Positions 28,622 through 36,745 of a stretch of 64,000 nucleotides of DNA are shown piece after piece. The stretch's first letter is position 1, and each line of letters begins with the position of its first letter. The notes beneath the pieces were generated by a model that did no database searches, was not told the DNA's origin, and saw only the letters and a program-made list of their open reading frames with translations. Both the position numbers and the translations under genes were made by a program. The DNA comes from Cognatundibacterium aquatile (GTDB lineage Bacteria > Pseudomonadota > Gammaproteobacteria > Burkholderiales > Burkholderiaceae_D), in NCBI RefSeq assembly GCF_014699135.1, contig NZ_JACOFT010000002.1, positions 806,001 to 870,000 of the forward strand, in the 5' to 3' direction.

Positions 28622-30376
28622 ATGATCAGCGTCGTCGAAAACAATATACAGCGAGAGCTGCAGCTGTTGCTGATGAAGAATCTCGGCAGCTCGACCTTGC
28701 CTGGCATACTGGTTGCGCTGATTCTGTATCTGACGTTAAAAAACCATACCAATGAGCTTGGTCTGGCGCTATGGCTGATCGCAGTCAGTGCGTCGAAACT
28801 GTTTGATGTGTATGACGCAAAGCGCATCATCCGCCGTGGAATTCACCTCGATCAGACGGCTGCACTGAAAATACGGCTGATGCTGCTGCACGCAATGGAT
28901 GGCGCGATATGGGGTTCATTAGCCTGGCTGAGCCTGTCTACTTCCACCAATGCCGGAAGCGTGCTGATATTAGCGGTGCTGGCAGGCATTGCTGCCAATT
29001 CGATGTCGATCTTGTCACCGGTATTACCGGTGTTTGTTGTATTCGTTGTGTGTGAACTTGGCTCTATCGTTTATGCGGTCATCTCACTCAACGATCCTGC
29101 CTATTGGGCTATCGGCATTGCCGTCGCACTGTATGTCGTGACGCTGATGGGTCAGGCATATAATTCTTCGCGTACGGTGCGCAACTCCATACAATTGCGT
29201 TTCGACAATCTGGATCTGATTCAACAACTGAGTGCTGCATCAGAAAAAGCAGCGAAGGCGCTCGCCGCAGCTGAGCGGACGAATGCAGAAAAATCGCAGT
29301 TTCTGGCAGCAACGAGTCATGATCTGAGGCAGCCCATCCATGCGCAGGGTTTATTTCTGGAAGTATTGCAGACGACAAATTTATCGCAACATCAACGTGA
29401 GCTGGTCAACAGCATCAGCTCAGCAACCAACGCTACTACCGAGATGCTGCACACCTTGCTCGACTACTCACGCATTGAGGCTGGTGTGGTTGAGCCGCAA
29501 GCGCGAGCATTCCGTTTGCAAACATTGCTCAGCAAAATAGAGAATGAACTGGCTCCGCAGGCAAACACCAAAGGGCTGCTCTACCGCAGTCCGGAAACTC
29601 ATGCTGTTGTTCATTCCGATCCTGCATTAATTGAGTTAATTCTCAGAAACCTTGTCTCAAATGCGATCCGTTACACACATCACGGCGGTGTGCTGATCCT
29701 GTGCAGAAAACATCAATCGCGCCTGAGTCTGGAAGTGTGGGACAGCGGCATCGGCATAGCCTCCTCGCAATTTGAGAATATTTTCAGTGAATTTCAGCAA
29801 CTGGGAAATAGCGAACGCGACCGGCAGAAAGGCCTGGGGCTGGGACTCGCAATCGTCAGAAAAATGGTGGATTTGCTTGGACTTGAATTGCAACTGGCAT
29901 CTCGCCCGGGACGCGGCAGCGTATTCAAATTAAGTCTGCCGCTGACACAGCTTGCCGTACTGGACGATGACATCAATCCGGCGCCGCTAAGGGCACCGCA
30001 ATTGCACGCGCGGGTGTTAGTCGTCGATGATGATGCGATCGTGCGTCAGGCAATGGCACAGTTATTGGAAGAATGGGGATGTCACTGCGATCTCGCTGAA
30101 TCACAAGAAGAGAGTCTCGTACTCGCCCGCCATCACCCGCCAGACCTGATTATCAGCGATTACCGCCTGCGCGATCACTGTAAAGGAACCGATGTAATTC
30201 AGGCGATACGCAGTGTTTGCAAAACAGAGATACCAGCGATTCTGGTGACCGGAGATACTGCGCCGATACGCTTACGCGAAGCTGCCGCGACCGGCCTGCC
30301 ATTAATGCACAAGCCGGTATCGCCATTACTGCTGTATAAAGAACTGTCATTACTCCTGCCAACGAGTCAGGAGTAA
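28622..30376 (+). CDS. Membrane hybrid sensor histidine kinase
   Basis: A 584-aa hybrid kinase. The N-terminal third has about six short membrane helices (residues 20-190) with no large periplasmic loop, so it probably senses a membrane-borne or diffusible signal. Next come a coiled coil, the HisKA domain with His233 in TSHDLRQP, the ATPase domain with NLVSNAIRY and GLGLGLAIV, and a C-terminal receiver with Asp513 in IISDYRL. The HDLRQP form is shared with hybrid kinases that pair with LuxR regulators. Start is ATG 28622, or TTG 28613, which would abut the regulator stop. Cotranscribed with the response regulator. Confidence 0.92.
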   Translation: MISVVENNIQRELQLLLMKNLGSSTLPGILVALILYLTLKNHTNELGLALWLIAVSASKLFDVYDAKRIIRRGIHLDQTAALKIRLMLLHAMDGAIWGSLAWLSLSTSTNAGSVLILAVLAGIAANSMSILSPVLPVFVVFVVCELGSIVYAVISLNDPAYWAIGIAVALYVVTLMGQAYNSSRTVRNSIQLRFDNLDLIQQLSAASEKAAKALAAAERTNAEKSQFLAATSHDLRQPIHAQGLFLEVLQTTNLSQHQRELVNSISSATNATTEMLHTLLDYSRIEAGVVEPQARAFRLQTLLSKIENELAPQANTKGLLYRSPETHAVVHSDPALIELILRNLVSNAIRYTHHGGVLILCRKHQSRLSLEVWDSGIGIASSQFENIFSEFQQLGNSERDRQKGLGLGLAIVRKMVDLLGLELQLASRPGRGSVFKLSLPLTQLAVLDDDINPAPLRAPQLHARVLVVDDDAIVRQAMAQLLEEWGCHCDLAESQEESLVLARHHPPDLIISDYRLRDHCKGTDVIQAIRSVCKTEIPAILVTGDTAPIRLREAAATGLPLMHKPVSPLLLYKELSLLLPTSQE

Positions 30377-30446
30377 TAACTTTAATTCGCCTAGATATAT
30401 CTTCAAAATGAGCTATCGGCACAGCCATGCTCAGGCGAACGGACCA

Positions 30447-32117
30447 TCACGAGCGGGCGCAAGCCACAAAGAGGTGATTCGCTGCTGGCTGGTAGGCTGC
30501 CACTCCATAAGTAAACGCGACGACACCATAAGAGTTCGCGTAGCTGGGATCGATGTCTGACGTCCATATATTGCCCGCAGTTGCAGGCCAGCCATGTGTA
30601 CCCTTCACGCCAAAGTTATCAAGCGAGACCAGTTCAGCGGACGTTGGCAAACGCCAGCCGCCTAAACCACCAAATGTCGTATTCGTGCAATAGGTCGTGC
30701 CATCCGCCCAGGTATAGGCACCATTAATATTAAACGTCGGCGGCGTCCAGATCACGCCATTGCGAACAAAGATATCACTGCTGATCGAATTAATATGCCC
30801 TACAAAGGCAGTCACCATAAACGTATTGTTACCGACGTATTGCAGCAATACAGAGTCGCCTAAAGCACCGGACAAGCCTCCGCCCGTCACCGCACCTGTA
30901 CCTGCCATATTCTGAATAATGGTCTGATTGAAATTGGGGATCAGCGTCCAGGCGGCTAAACCTATCACCTGCACCTGATCACCGATGGCAGGAGCCGTTG
31001 GCAGCATAACGGCGACGCCGGTACTGCCGTTATTGGTGATATATCCACTATTGGTCGCGGCCTGCACACTCGCATCCGTTGTAGTCACCCAATTGAGGCG
31101 GCCTGAAGGACCAGCAGGCCCTGTCGGGCCGGTTGGGCCGGTTGGGCCCGTAGATCCGGTAGCACCTGTCGCACCGTTGCAGATGTAAGTGGTTGATGTT
31201 ACCTCGCCCGCAGCAAGATTGCCGTCACGATTAACATCCGGACCGGAAGTTATTTTGCTGCCGCCGTTGGTACAATTGGCTCCGGCAGGCTCAGTAACCG
31301 TCGTCACCAATGTCGTTAAACCATCGCTACCGGTTGCGCCAGTCGCCCCCGTGGCACCTGTTGCCCCCGTTGCTCCGTTACATACATAAGCCGTCGTGGT
31401 GACTTCCGATAACTGCAATATACCGTCGTTATTCAGATCGAGGCCAGACTGTATCTGATTACCGTTAGCGGGACAGATGTTGGCGGCAACACCGGCAACG
31501 ATTTTGACTAATGTAGTTGATCCATTTGTGCCATTAGTGCCGTTAGTACCATTGGTGCCATTCTTACCGTTAGTACCATCGCTGCCAGAGAGACCGTTGC
31601 AGATATAAGAAACCGAAGTCACTTCTGTGCTGTCGAGAAGGCCATTGCCATTGGTATCCGCTCCGGAACTGATTTTGGAACCGCCGCTGGGGCAATTATT
31701 TCCGACTGGCTCGACCGTAGTGGCGACCAGGGCATTAACACCGTTCAGGCCATTTTTACCATTCGTACCGTTGGTGCCGTTCGTGCCGTTGGTACCGTTT
31801 GTTCCATTAACGCCGTTGCAAACAAATTGCGTATTACTGACTTCGCTCTGATCCAAAACACCGTTTCCGTTGATATCGACCCCGGATTGAACAGTGACGC
31901 CACCGCTGGCGCAGGCGGTTACCGGGGCAGAATTTACAGTGGCGAATGCGACAGCATTTTTTACGATCACCTGTGGGGGTGCTGGCGTCACCGACGTAGC
32001 ATCGGTAGCGACACCATTGCTGCCACCGCCGCCGCAAGCAGTCAGGAACATTGCGGCGAATACGGTTACGAGTAGCTTTTTATCGATATGAATATGAGAC
32101 CGGATGATCAACTGCAT
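30447..32117 (-). CDS. Collagen-like lipoprotein with EF-hand-like loops and a DUF1566 domain
   Basis: A 556-aa predicted lipoprotein: lipobox LTAC with Cys28, a short Gly/Ser linker, then four similar modules of about 34 residues of the form C..GG..I.SG-D-x-N-x-N/D-G-x-L-x-x-x-E....YVCNG (DUF7151-like). Each has two cysteines and a loop such as DINGNGVLDQSE that matches the 12-residue EF-hand calcium pattern. Modules are separated by collagen-like triplets: GTN/GKN repeats, then GAT repeats, then GPT repeats. The C-terminal third ends with a DUF1566 (Lcl-type) domain containing WRLPTSAEL. Probably a surface or adhesive filament-like protein. It converges on the hybrid kinase gene. Confidence 0.85.
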   Translation of the reverse strand: MQLIIRSHIHIDKKLLVTVFAAMFLTACGGGGSNGVATDATSVTPAPPQVIVKNAVAFATVNSAPVTACASGGVTVQSGVDINGNGVLDQSEVSNTQFVCNGVNGTNGTNGTNGTNGTNGKNGLNGVNALVATTVEPVGNNCPSGGSKISSGADTNGNGLLDSTEVTSVSYICNGLSGSDGTNGKNGTNGTNGTNGTNGSTTLVKIVAGVAANICPANGNQIQSGLDLNNDGILQLSEVTTTAYVCNGATGATGATGATGATGSDGLTTLVTTVTEPAGANCTNGGSKITSGPDVNRDGNLAAGEVTSTTYICNGATGATGSTGPTGPTGPTGPAGPSGRLNWVTTTDASVQAATNSGYITNNGSTGVAVMLPTAPAIGDQVQVIGLAAWTLIPNFNQTIIQNMAGTGAVTGGGLSGALGDSVLLQYVGNNTFMVTAFVGHINSISSDIFVRNGVIWTPPTFNINGAYTWADGTTYCTNTTFGGLGGWRLPTSAELVSLDNFGVKGTHGWPATAGNIWTSDIDPSYANSYGVVAFTYGVAAYQPAANHLFVACARS

Positions 32118-32589
32118 TCTCCCTGTATGTGTCTAGCCCGCCAATGAGGCAATTGCAACCGCTGAGAGAATTTTTTGATCCAGATAGAAATCAAGTACTT
32201 CGCAACTCACCAACATGACGAACTGTAAATAGTAAGATGATAAGGCTCGAAGCAAGCGAATCCTATAGTCTGATTGGACTAAGCATCTGCACACTATCTG
32301 GGATTAAGCAATGATATCTGCTGCTGGAAGGCCGCGCCCTGTCTGCCATTACAACTCTCACGATATAAGAAATCAGATATGCGTGTGTGCAAAGAAAATA
32401 CCCGCCGATAAACAAGGCGTGAATTCACCCCTGCAAGACTGGAAGATTAAGAGAAGTAAAGGTAAATTAAGGCTTGGCCTTTAACTGTACGGGAACCGTC
32501 ACACGCACCAAAATAATGCAGCTCCTGTACACTTCCATCTTTATCGTCAAGTGATGCCTGGTATGCGTAGAAAATGGTCTTTATCGAAA
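32118..32589. other. Gene-free interval between divergent lipoprotein and HPP genes
   Basis: 472 bp between the start of the collagen-like lipoprotein (minus) and the HPP-CBS gene (plus). It should contain both promoters. I see no conserved RNA, repeat or credible small gene. Confidence 0.4.
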
Positions 32590-33768
32590 ATGAGTCTCGT
32601 CTGGCTCAGGACTTTTTTACCTGCCGGTATGAATATAAGCCACATCGAACGTCTGCGCGCCTGTGGTGGAATGTTAGCAGGCTTGCTACTGACAGGGCTG
32701 GCGACACAGTTAATGCTGGGTTCCGTTTTCCGTGTTCCCATGTTACTCGCCCCCATCGGTGCTTCCGCTGTTTTACTGTTTGGGGTGCCTTCCAGTCCGC
32801 TGGCGCAACCGTGGTCCATCGTCGGCGGCAACATGATCTCTGCGCTGGTGGGCGTCACCTGCACTCATTTTCTGGGCGCCTCCATGATGACGGCAGCGAT
32901 TGCCACCAGCCTTGCAGTCGGAGCGATGTTTTTCTCCCGCTGTCTGCACCCTCCTGGTGGCGCAGTTGCGCTGACAGCCGTATTAGGCGGCCCGGTTATT
33001 ATTGGACTGGGATATCAGTTCGTCGTCTTCCCCGTCTTACTCAATTCCTTGCTGCTGATGCTGTTTGCACTGGCATATAACAATGCAACGGGCCGGCGTT
33101 ATCCGCATGCCTCACAGCCCGATCACAGTGGTACACACGGCACTGCGGACGCGCGTCCGATTGACCGCCTGGGATTTACTTCGCACGATCTGGATGAAGT
33201 GCTGCAACAATATAACCAGGTATTGGATGTCAGCCGCGATGATCTCGAATCCCTGTTCCTGCAAACCGAGATGCATGCTTATCGCCGTCGCTTCGGCGAA
33301 ATTATGTGCAGTGATGTCATGTCCAGAGATGTGATTACGGCAGAGTTCGGCACCACACTGGAAGAGGCCTGGACATTATTGCGCCAGCACAGAATCAAGG
33401 CTTTACCGGTCACCGACCGCGCCCGCCGTGTGATCGGCATTGTGACGCTGGTGGATTTTATGAAAAATGCTAATCTGGATGTCTATGAAACATTCGAAGA
33501 AAAATTGCGCCAGCTGATACGCCGCACCCGCGACCTGCATTCCAGCAAGCCCGAAGTGGTGGGACAAATCATGACGCAGCCAGTCAAAACCGCCCGTCAT
33601 GATATGCATATCGTGGAACTAGTCCCTTTGTTGTCCGACAAGGGCTTACATCATATTCCCATCGTGGATGATGAGCGACGTCTGATCGGCATGTTGACGC
33701 AATCAGATCTGATTGCCGCACTGTATCGCGGCAAACTGGCAGATACGGAAATAAAAACCGCGAGCTAA
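32590..33768 (+). CDS. HPP-family membrane protein with C-terminal CBS pair
   Basis: A 392-aa protein. The first 170 residues carry four or five membrane helices with the HPP signature RCLHPPGGAVAL (the family is linked to nitrite transport in plants and cyanobacteria, unproven here). A linker rich in charged residues leads to two CBS domains (from about residue 240) beginning DVMSRDVITA and QIMTQPVKTA, which normally bind adenosyl nucleotides. ATG 32590 (MSLVWLRTFLPAG) matches homologous starts; in-frame starts at 32551, 32554 and 32563 would add thirteen residues or fewer. The pairing of a transporter-like part with CBS domains suggests energy-state gating. Confidence 0.88.
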   Translation: MSLVWLRTFLPAGMNISHIERLRACGGMLAGLLLTGLATQLMLGSVFRVPMLLAPIGASAVLLFGVPSSPLAQPWSIVGGNMISALVGVTCTHFLGASMMTAAIATSLAVGAMFFSRCLHPPGGAVALTAVLGGPVIIGLGYQFVVFPVLLNSLLLMLFALAYNNATGRRYPHASQPDHSGTHGTADARPIDRLGFTSHDLDEVLQQYNQVLDVSRDDLESLFLQTEMHAYRRRFGEIMCSDVMSRDVITAEFGTTLEEAWTLLRQHRIKALPVTDRARRVIGIVTLVDFMKNANLDVYETFEEKLRQLIRRTRDLHSSKPEVVGQIMTQPVKTARHDMHIVELVPLLSDKGLHHIPIVDDERRLIGMLTQSDLIAALYRGKLADTEIKTAS

Positions 33769-33844
33769 GCACCTGCATTCAATGGCGCAGTAAATTCAGG
33801 TACAGGAAGGAAATGGCATGCACTAGCAATGCTGAGCAAACCAG

Positions 33845-33880
33845 AAAAAGAAAAAGCCCTTGAAACTCAAGGGCTTTTTC
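33845..33880. terminator. Terminator of tRNA-Ser (bidirectional)
   Basis: AAAAAGCCCTTG pairs with CAAGGGCTTTTT (33851-33879) around a five-base loop. It ends the minus-strand tRNA-Ser and could also serve the HPP gene on the other strand. Confidence 0.9.
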
Positions 33881-33888
33881 AGTGTTGC

Positions 33889-33980
33889 TGGCGGAGACGG
33901 TGAGATTCGAACTCACGACCCAGGTTACCCCAGATGCTTCCTTAGCAGGGAAGTGCCTTCGGCCACTCGGCCACGTCTCC
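33889..33980 (-). tRNA. tRNA-Ser(GCT)
   Basis: 92 nt with encoded CCA and the long variable arm of class II tRNAs. Acceptor GGAGACG/CGTCTCC, discriminator G, anticodon stem CTTCC/GGAAG with loop CTGCTAA (anticodon GCT, reading AGC/AGT), T-loop TTCGAAT. Confidence 0.97.
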
Positions 33981-34101
33981 ACACTTTCACAACCAAGTCT
34001 TACAACTTGGCTGCAATCGAGACCAAGATCATAGCTGCTGAACTGCTTTTGGTCAACTACTCAGAGAAACAAAAACAGCTTTTTTGCAAACTTAATAATC
34101 C

Positions 34102-34199
34102 AGGACTGACGCAAAATTGTCCCGGCAAGGCATGACAACGAAGACAGTACGAATAGTACGGGAGCCATAACGCCGCCGGGGCGGTTTTACACAAGTCCT
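34102..34199. repeat. 98-bp MITE-like palindromic repeat
   Basis: Begins AGGACTGACGCAAAATTG and ends, read from the other strand, AGGACTTGTGTAAAACCG, so imperfect terminal inverted repeats of about 20 bp bracket an interior with the symmetric run AGTACGAATAGTACG. The element ends one base before the lysC stop codon. Similar AGGACTtacGCAAAA elements are, to my knowledge, frequent between genes in Oxalobacteraceae. No coding capacity; probably a non-autonomous mobile element or transcription-terminating palindrome. Confidence 0.75.
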
Positions 34200-34200
34200 A

Positions 34201-35451
34201 TCAAGCGCTTTCCAGACCAAAAGCTTTGTGCAGCGAGCGCACTGCCAGCTCCATATATTTCTCGTCAATCAGCACTGAAATTTTGATTTCAGATGTCGAG
34301 ATCATCAGGATATTGATACCCTCTTCAGACAAGGTACGGAACATTTGCGACGCGATCCCAACGTGGCTGCGCATGCCGACACCGACCACGGACACTTTAG
34401 ACACTTTCGTATCGCCAACGATGCTTGCCGCACCGATATGCGCCTTCACGCTACCTTCGAGAACCGCCATCGCTTTGGCATATTCACCGCGTGGCACGGT
34501 AAAAGTGAAATCAGTTTTACCTTCAACGGACTGATTCTGGATAATCATATCCACTTCGATATTCGCATCAGCGACCGGCCCCAGAATCTGATAAGCAATT
34601 CCTGGTTTATCAGGCACGCCTAACACGGTAATTTTTGCTTCATCACGACTGAACGCGATGCCAGTGATGGTGGCTTGTTCCATATTTGTATCTTCCTCAA
34701 ACGAAATCAGAGTGCCGGAATTCGCTTCTTCTTCCAGCGGCATTAACGGGTCAGTCAGCGACGATAAAACGCGGGTAGGCATGCGGTAGTTACCGGCAAA
34801 TTCGACCGAGCGGATTTGCAGTACTTTGGAACCCAGCGATGCCATTTCCAGCATTTCTTCAAATGTCACGGTGTTCAGGCGGCGCGCGTCGGAAACCACA
34901 CGTGGATCAGTCGTATAAACGCCATCAACGTCGGTATAAATCAGACATTCCTGCGCCTTCAATGCAGCGGCAATCGCTACGGCTGACGTATCAGAACCAC
35001 CACGTCCCAGCGTCGTGATATTGCCCTTCTCATCCACACCCTGAAAACCGGTGATGACGACAATTTTTCCAGCATCCAGATCGGCTTTGACTTTGGCATC
35101 ATCAATCGATTCGATACGCGCTTTGGTGTATGCGGAATCGGTTTTGATCGGGACTTGCCAGCCAGCGTAAGACACGGCTTGTTTGCCGATAGCCTGCAGC
35201 GCCATGGAAAGCAAACCGACTGACACTTGTTCGCCGGTCGACGCAATCATGTCGAGTTCACGTGGATCAGGTTGCGCCATAATTTCTTTAGCGAGACCGA
35301 TGATGCGATTGGTTTCGCCGGACATTGCTGATGGCACCACGACTATCTGGTGACCGGCATCATGCCATTTGGCGACGCGCTTGGCGACGTTCTTGATGCG
35401 TTCAGTTGAACCCATCGAAGTCCCGCCGTATTTGTGGACGATTAAAGCCAT
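34201..35451 (-). CDS. lysC: Aspartate kinase LysC
   Basis: Phosphorylates aspartate, the first step toward lysine, threonine and methionine. 416 aa. The N-terminal kinase has VHKYGGTSMG and GRGGSDTSA; two C-terminal ACT domains (from about residue 265) include VDMIIQNQS and GVGMRSHVGIAS, where lysine/threonine feedback binding occurs in this class. It begins with MALIVHKYGG, as is usual. No lysine riboswitch is apparent upstream. The MITE-like repeat abuts its 3' end. Confidence 0.96.
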   Translation of the reverse strand: MALIVHKYGGTSMGSTERIKNVAKRVAKWHDAGHQIVVVPSAMSGETNRIIGLAKEIMAQPDPRELDMIASTGEQVSVGLLSMALQAIGKQAVSYAGWQVPIKTDSAYTKARIESIDDAKVKADLDAGKIVVITGFQGVDEKGNITTLGRGGSDTSAVAIAAALKAQECLIYTDVDGVYTTDPRVVSDARRLNTVTFEEMLEMASLGSKVLQIRSVEFAGNYRMPTRVLSSLTDPLMPLEEEANSGTLISFEEDTNMEQATITGIAFSRDEAKITVLGVPDKPGIAYQILGPVADANIEVDMIIQNQSVEGKTDFTFTVPRGEYAKAMAVLEGSVKAHIGAASIVGDTKVSKVSVVGVGMRSHVGIASQMFRTLSEEGINILMISTSEIKISVLIDEKYMELAVRSLHKAFGLESA

Positions 35452-35950
35452 AGATATATAAGACTGAAGGAGTAAAAAATGAGGTAAATCAACCCCTTAC
35501 TGTACATGCTGCTCTGCAAAATAACAAGGAGCGATGCGGCATGAATGCTGAAGAATACGTGGCAATCACGATATTTCCGACAAATTTTCTCTTGTTCGAA
35601 GAAAAAATTTCACCAGAAAACCGAATAATGACTATGTGTCTGCGTTTTACAGGCAATTCGGAAAACCTTCATCGAAATATCCCGAAATTGGCATTTTCAG
35701 GGGAGTATGCGTCAATTTTGTCCTAACCTCAGCATGAAATATGGGTGTTTAAATATACTCCCCGGAGTATATACAGGTAAAAAAATCACCTTTAACAGCA
35801 CTGTGACACTGATCAGACGAAAAGGAAGCAATATTACTTTTTCGCATATCAATATAAGCAATCGATAGTAGAAAAAAGTGATCTCACCGCGCCATCTGCG
35901 GCAGCGCGGCAGAAACATCGGTGCCCCGCTGCCCTCGCCTGCTTCACGTA
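35452..35950. other. Intergenic region upstream of lysC
   Basis: 499 bp between lysC (5' end) and DUF1415 (3' end). It holds a diverged copy of the 78-bp C-tract element (35695-35770) and, near the DUF1415 end, a GC-rich inverted repeat GGCAGCG...CGCTGCC (about 35899-35936) without a T run. A short open frame at 35541-35726 has no ribosome site or family resemblance. Confidence 0.45.
35695..35770. repeat. Diverged copy C of the 78-bp C-tract element (inverted)
   Basis: Read on the minus strand it starts ATACTCCGGGGAGTAT and continues with an A/T stretch, CACCCAT and TGCTGAGGTTAGGACAA. That matches CCCAAT and TGCTGAGGATAAGGCAA of copy B at the same spacing. It also carries 9-bp inverted arms GGGGAGTAT (35700-35708) and ATACTCCCC (35755-35763). 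Confidence 0.55.
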
Positions 35951-36517
35951 TTATTTTTTGTTCCCTGAAAACAGCTGATGCCAGCCTTCTATGCCCAGTT
36001 TTTGCATGGTTTCGATGTTTTTTTCATAGATCGTTTCCGCTTCTGGGAAAGACTCGACTGCGCGGTCTATGCTTTCTTCGCGCAATAAATGCAAAGTCTG
36101 GAATGGTGCTCGGTTCGTGTAATTCTCGATGTCATCAATACTGGTGTCGGCAAACTGGTAATCCGGATGGAAATTTGCAATTTGCAGGATACCGTCTAGC
36201 TCCAGCTCTTCCAGCAAGCCATCGGCCACATCGAGAAAATCATTAAAATCGAGAAAGTCCTTCAGCACGTACGGATGGATTAACAAAATGGTGTCGATTT
36301 TCTCCGGATTCGCTTCTGCCAGTACTTCCAGCTCACGTCGTAAATCTTCGAGCAAGGCTTCCGGCGTCGTGACGTCGCTGACGACATAACGAATTTGCTT
36401 TTTGACGTGCACAGCTTTTGCAAACGGACATAAATTCAGACCAATCACTGCCTTTTCCAACCATTCGGTGGTTTGCGCGATGATGTCATCGTGTGAAAGA
36501 GAGTTTGCTTGTGACAT
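35951..36517 (-). CDS. DUF1415 family protein
   Basis: A 188-aa cytoplasmic protein of family DUF1415, of unknown function. Diagnostic stretches are WLEKAVIGLNLCPFAKAV near the N-terminus, with a conserved Cys-Pro-Phe, and PYVLKDFLDFNDFL in the middle. ATG 36517 (MSQANSLSHDD) is used; the open frame extends to 36688 but runs through the aceB terminator hairpin, so those residues cannot be coding in practice. It is separated from aceB by that terminator. Confidence 0.87.
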   Translation of the reverse strand: MSQANSLSHDDIIAQTTEWLEKAVIGLNLCPFAKAVHVKKQIRYVVSDVTTPEALLEDLRRELEVLAEANPEKIDTILLIHPYVLKDFLDFNDFLDVADGLLEELELDGILQIANFHPDYQFADTSIDDIENYTNRAPFQTLHLLREESIDRAVESFPEAETIYEKNIETMQKLGIEGWHQLFSGNKK

Positions 36518-36597
36518 AGGAAATTGGGTTCGTCTAAAAGAGCGCAAGGATAGCATGCGGCCAAAGACCAACTTCTGAGCACCGACAAAAACTGGCG

Positions 36598-36627
36598 TAA
36601 AAAAAAGGCCCGGAAAGATTCCGGGCC
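36598..36627 (-). terminator. Intrinsic terminator downstream of aceB
   Basis: GGCCCGGAA and TTCCGGGCC (36607-36627) around a three-base loop, followed on the minus strand by eight or nine T. It lies 120 bp past the aceB stop, after two palindromes. Confidence 0.92.
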
Positions 36628-36688
36628 ACTTACTCGATTCGCGACTAGGCGCTGCCGTCAGGCAAGGATTCGTCGCATTATCTGTCAC

Positions 36689-36728
36689 ATATTCAGCTGA
36701 ATATTAAGGTTCATATTCAACCGAATAT
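36689..36728. promoter_or_regulatory. Paired ATATTC/GAATAT palindromes
   Basis: A perfect 16-bp palindrome ATATTCAGCTGAATAT (36689-36704) and a second ATATTC-AACC-GAATAT (36713-36728) with centres 24 bp apart. They lie between the aceB stop and the terminator. On the minus strand a GATAAT sequence follows within 15 bp, so a regulated promoter for a short transcript is possible. No gene is known to need it. Confidence 0.5.
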
Positions 36729-36745
36729 CGACAATGACAAGCAGA

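Noticed and set aside
31000-31860. A tandem-repeat (VNTR or CRISPR-like) signal in the collagen-like gene
   Set aside because: The short repeats encode Gly-X-Y triplets, vary at third positions and have no spacers, so they are coding repeats, not an array.
35541-35726. A 61-codon frame upstream of lysC
   Set aside because: It has no ribosome site or family resemblance and runs into the diverged repeat copy C.
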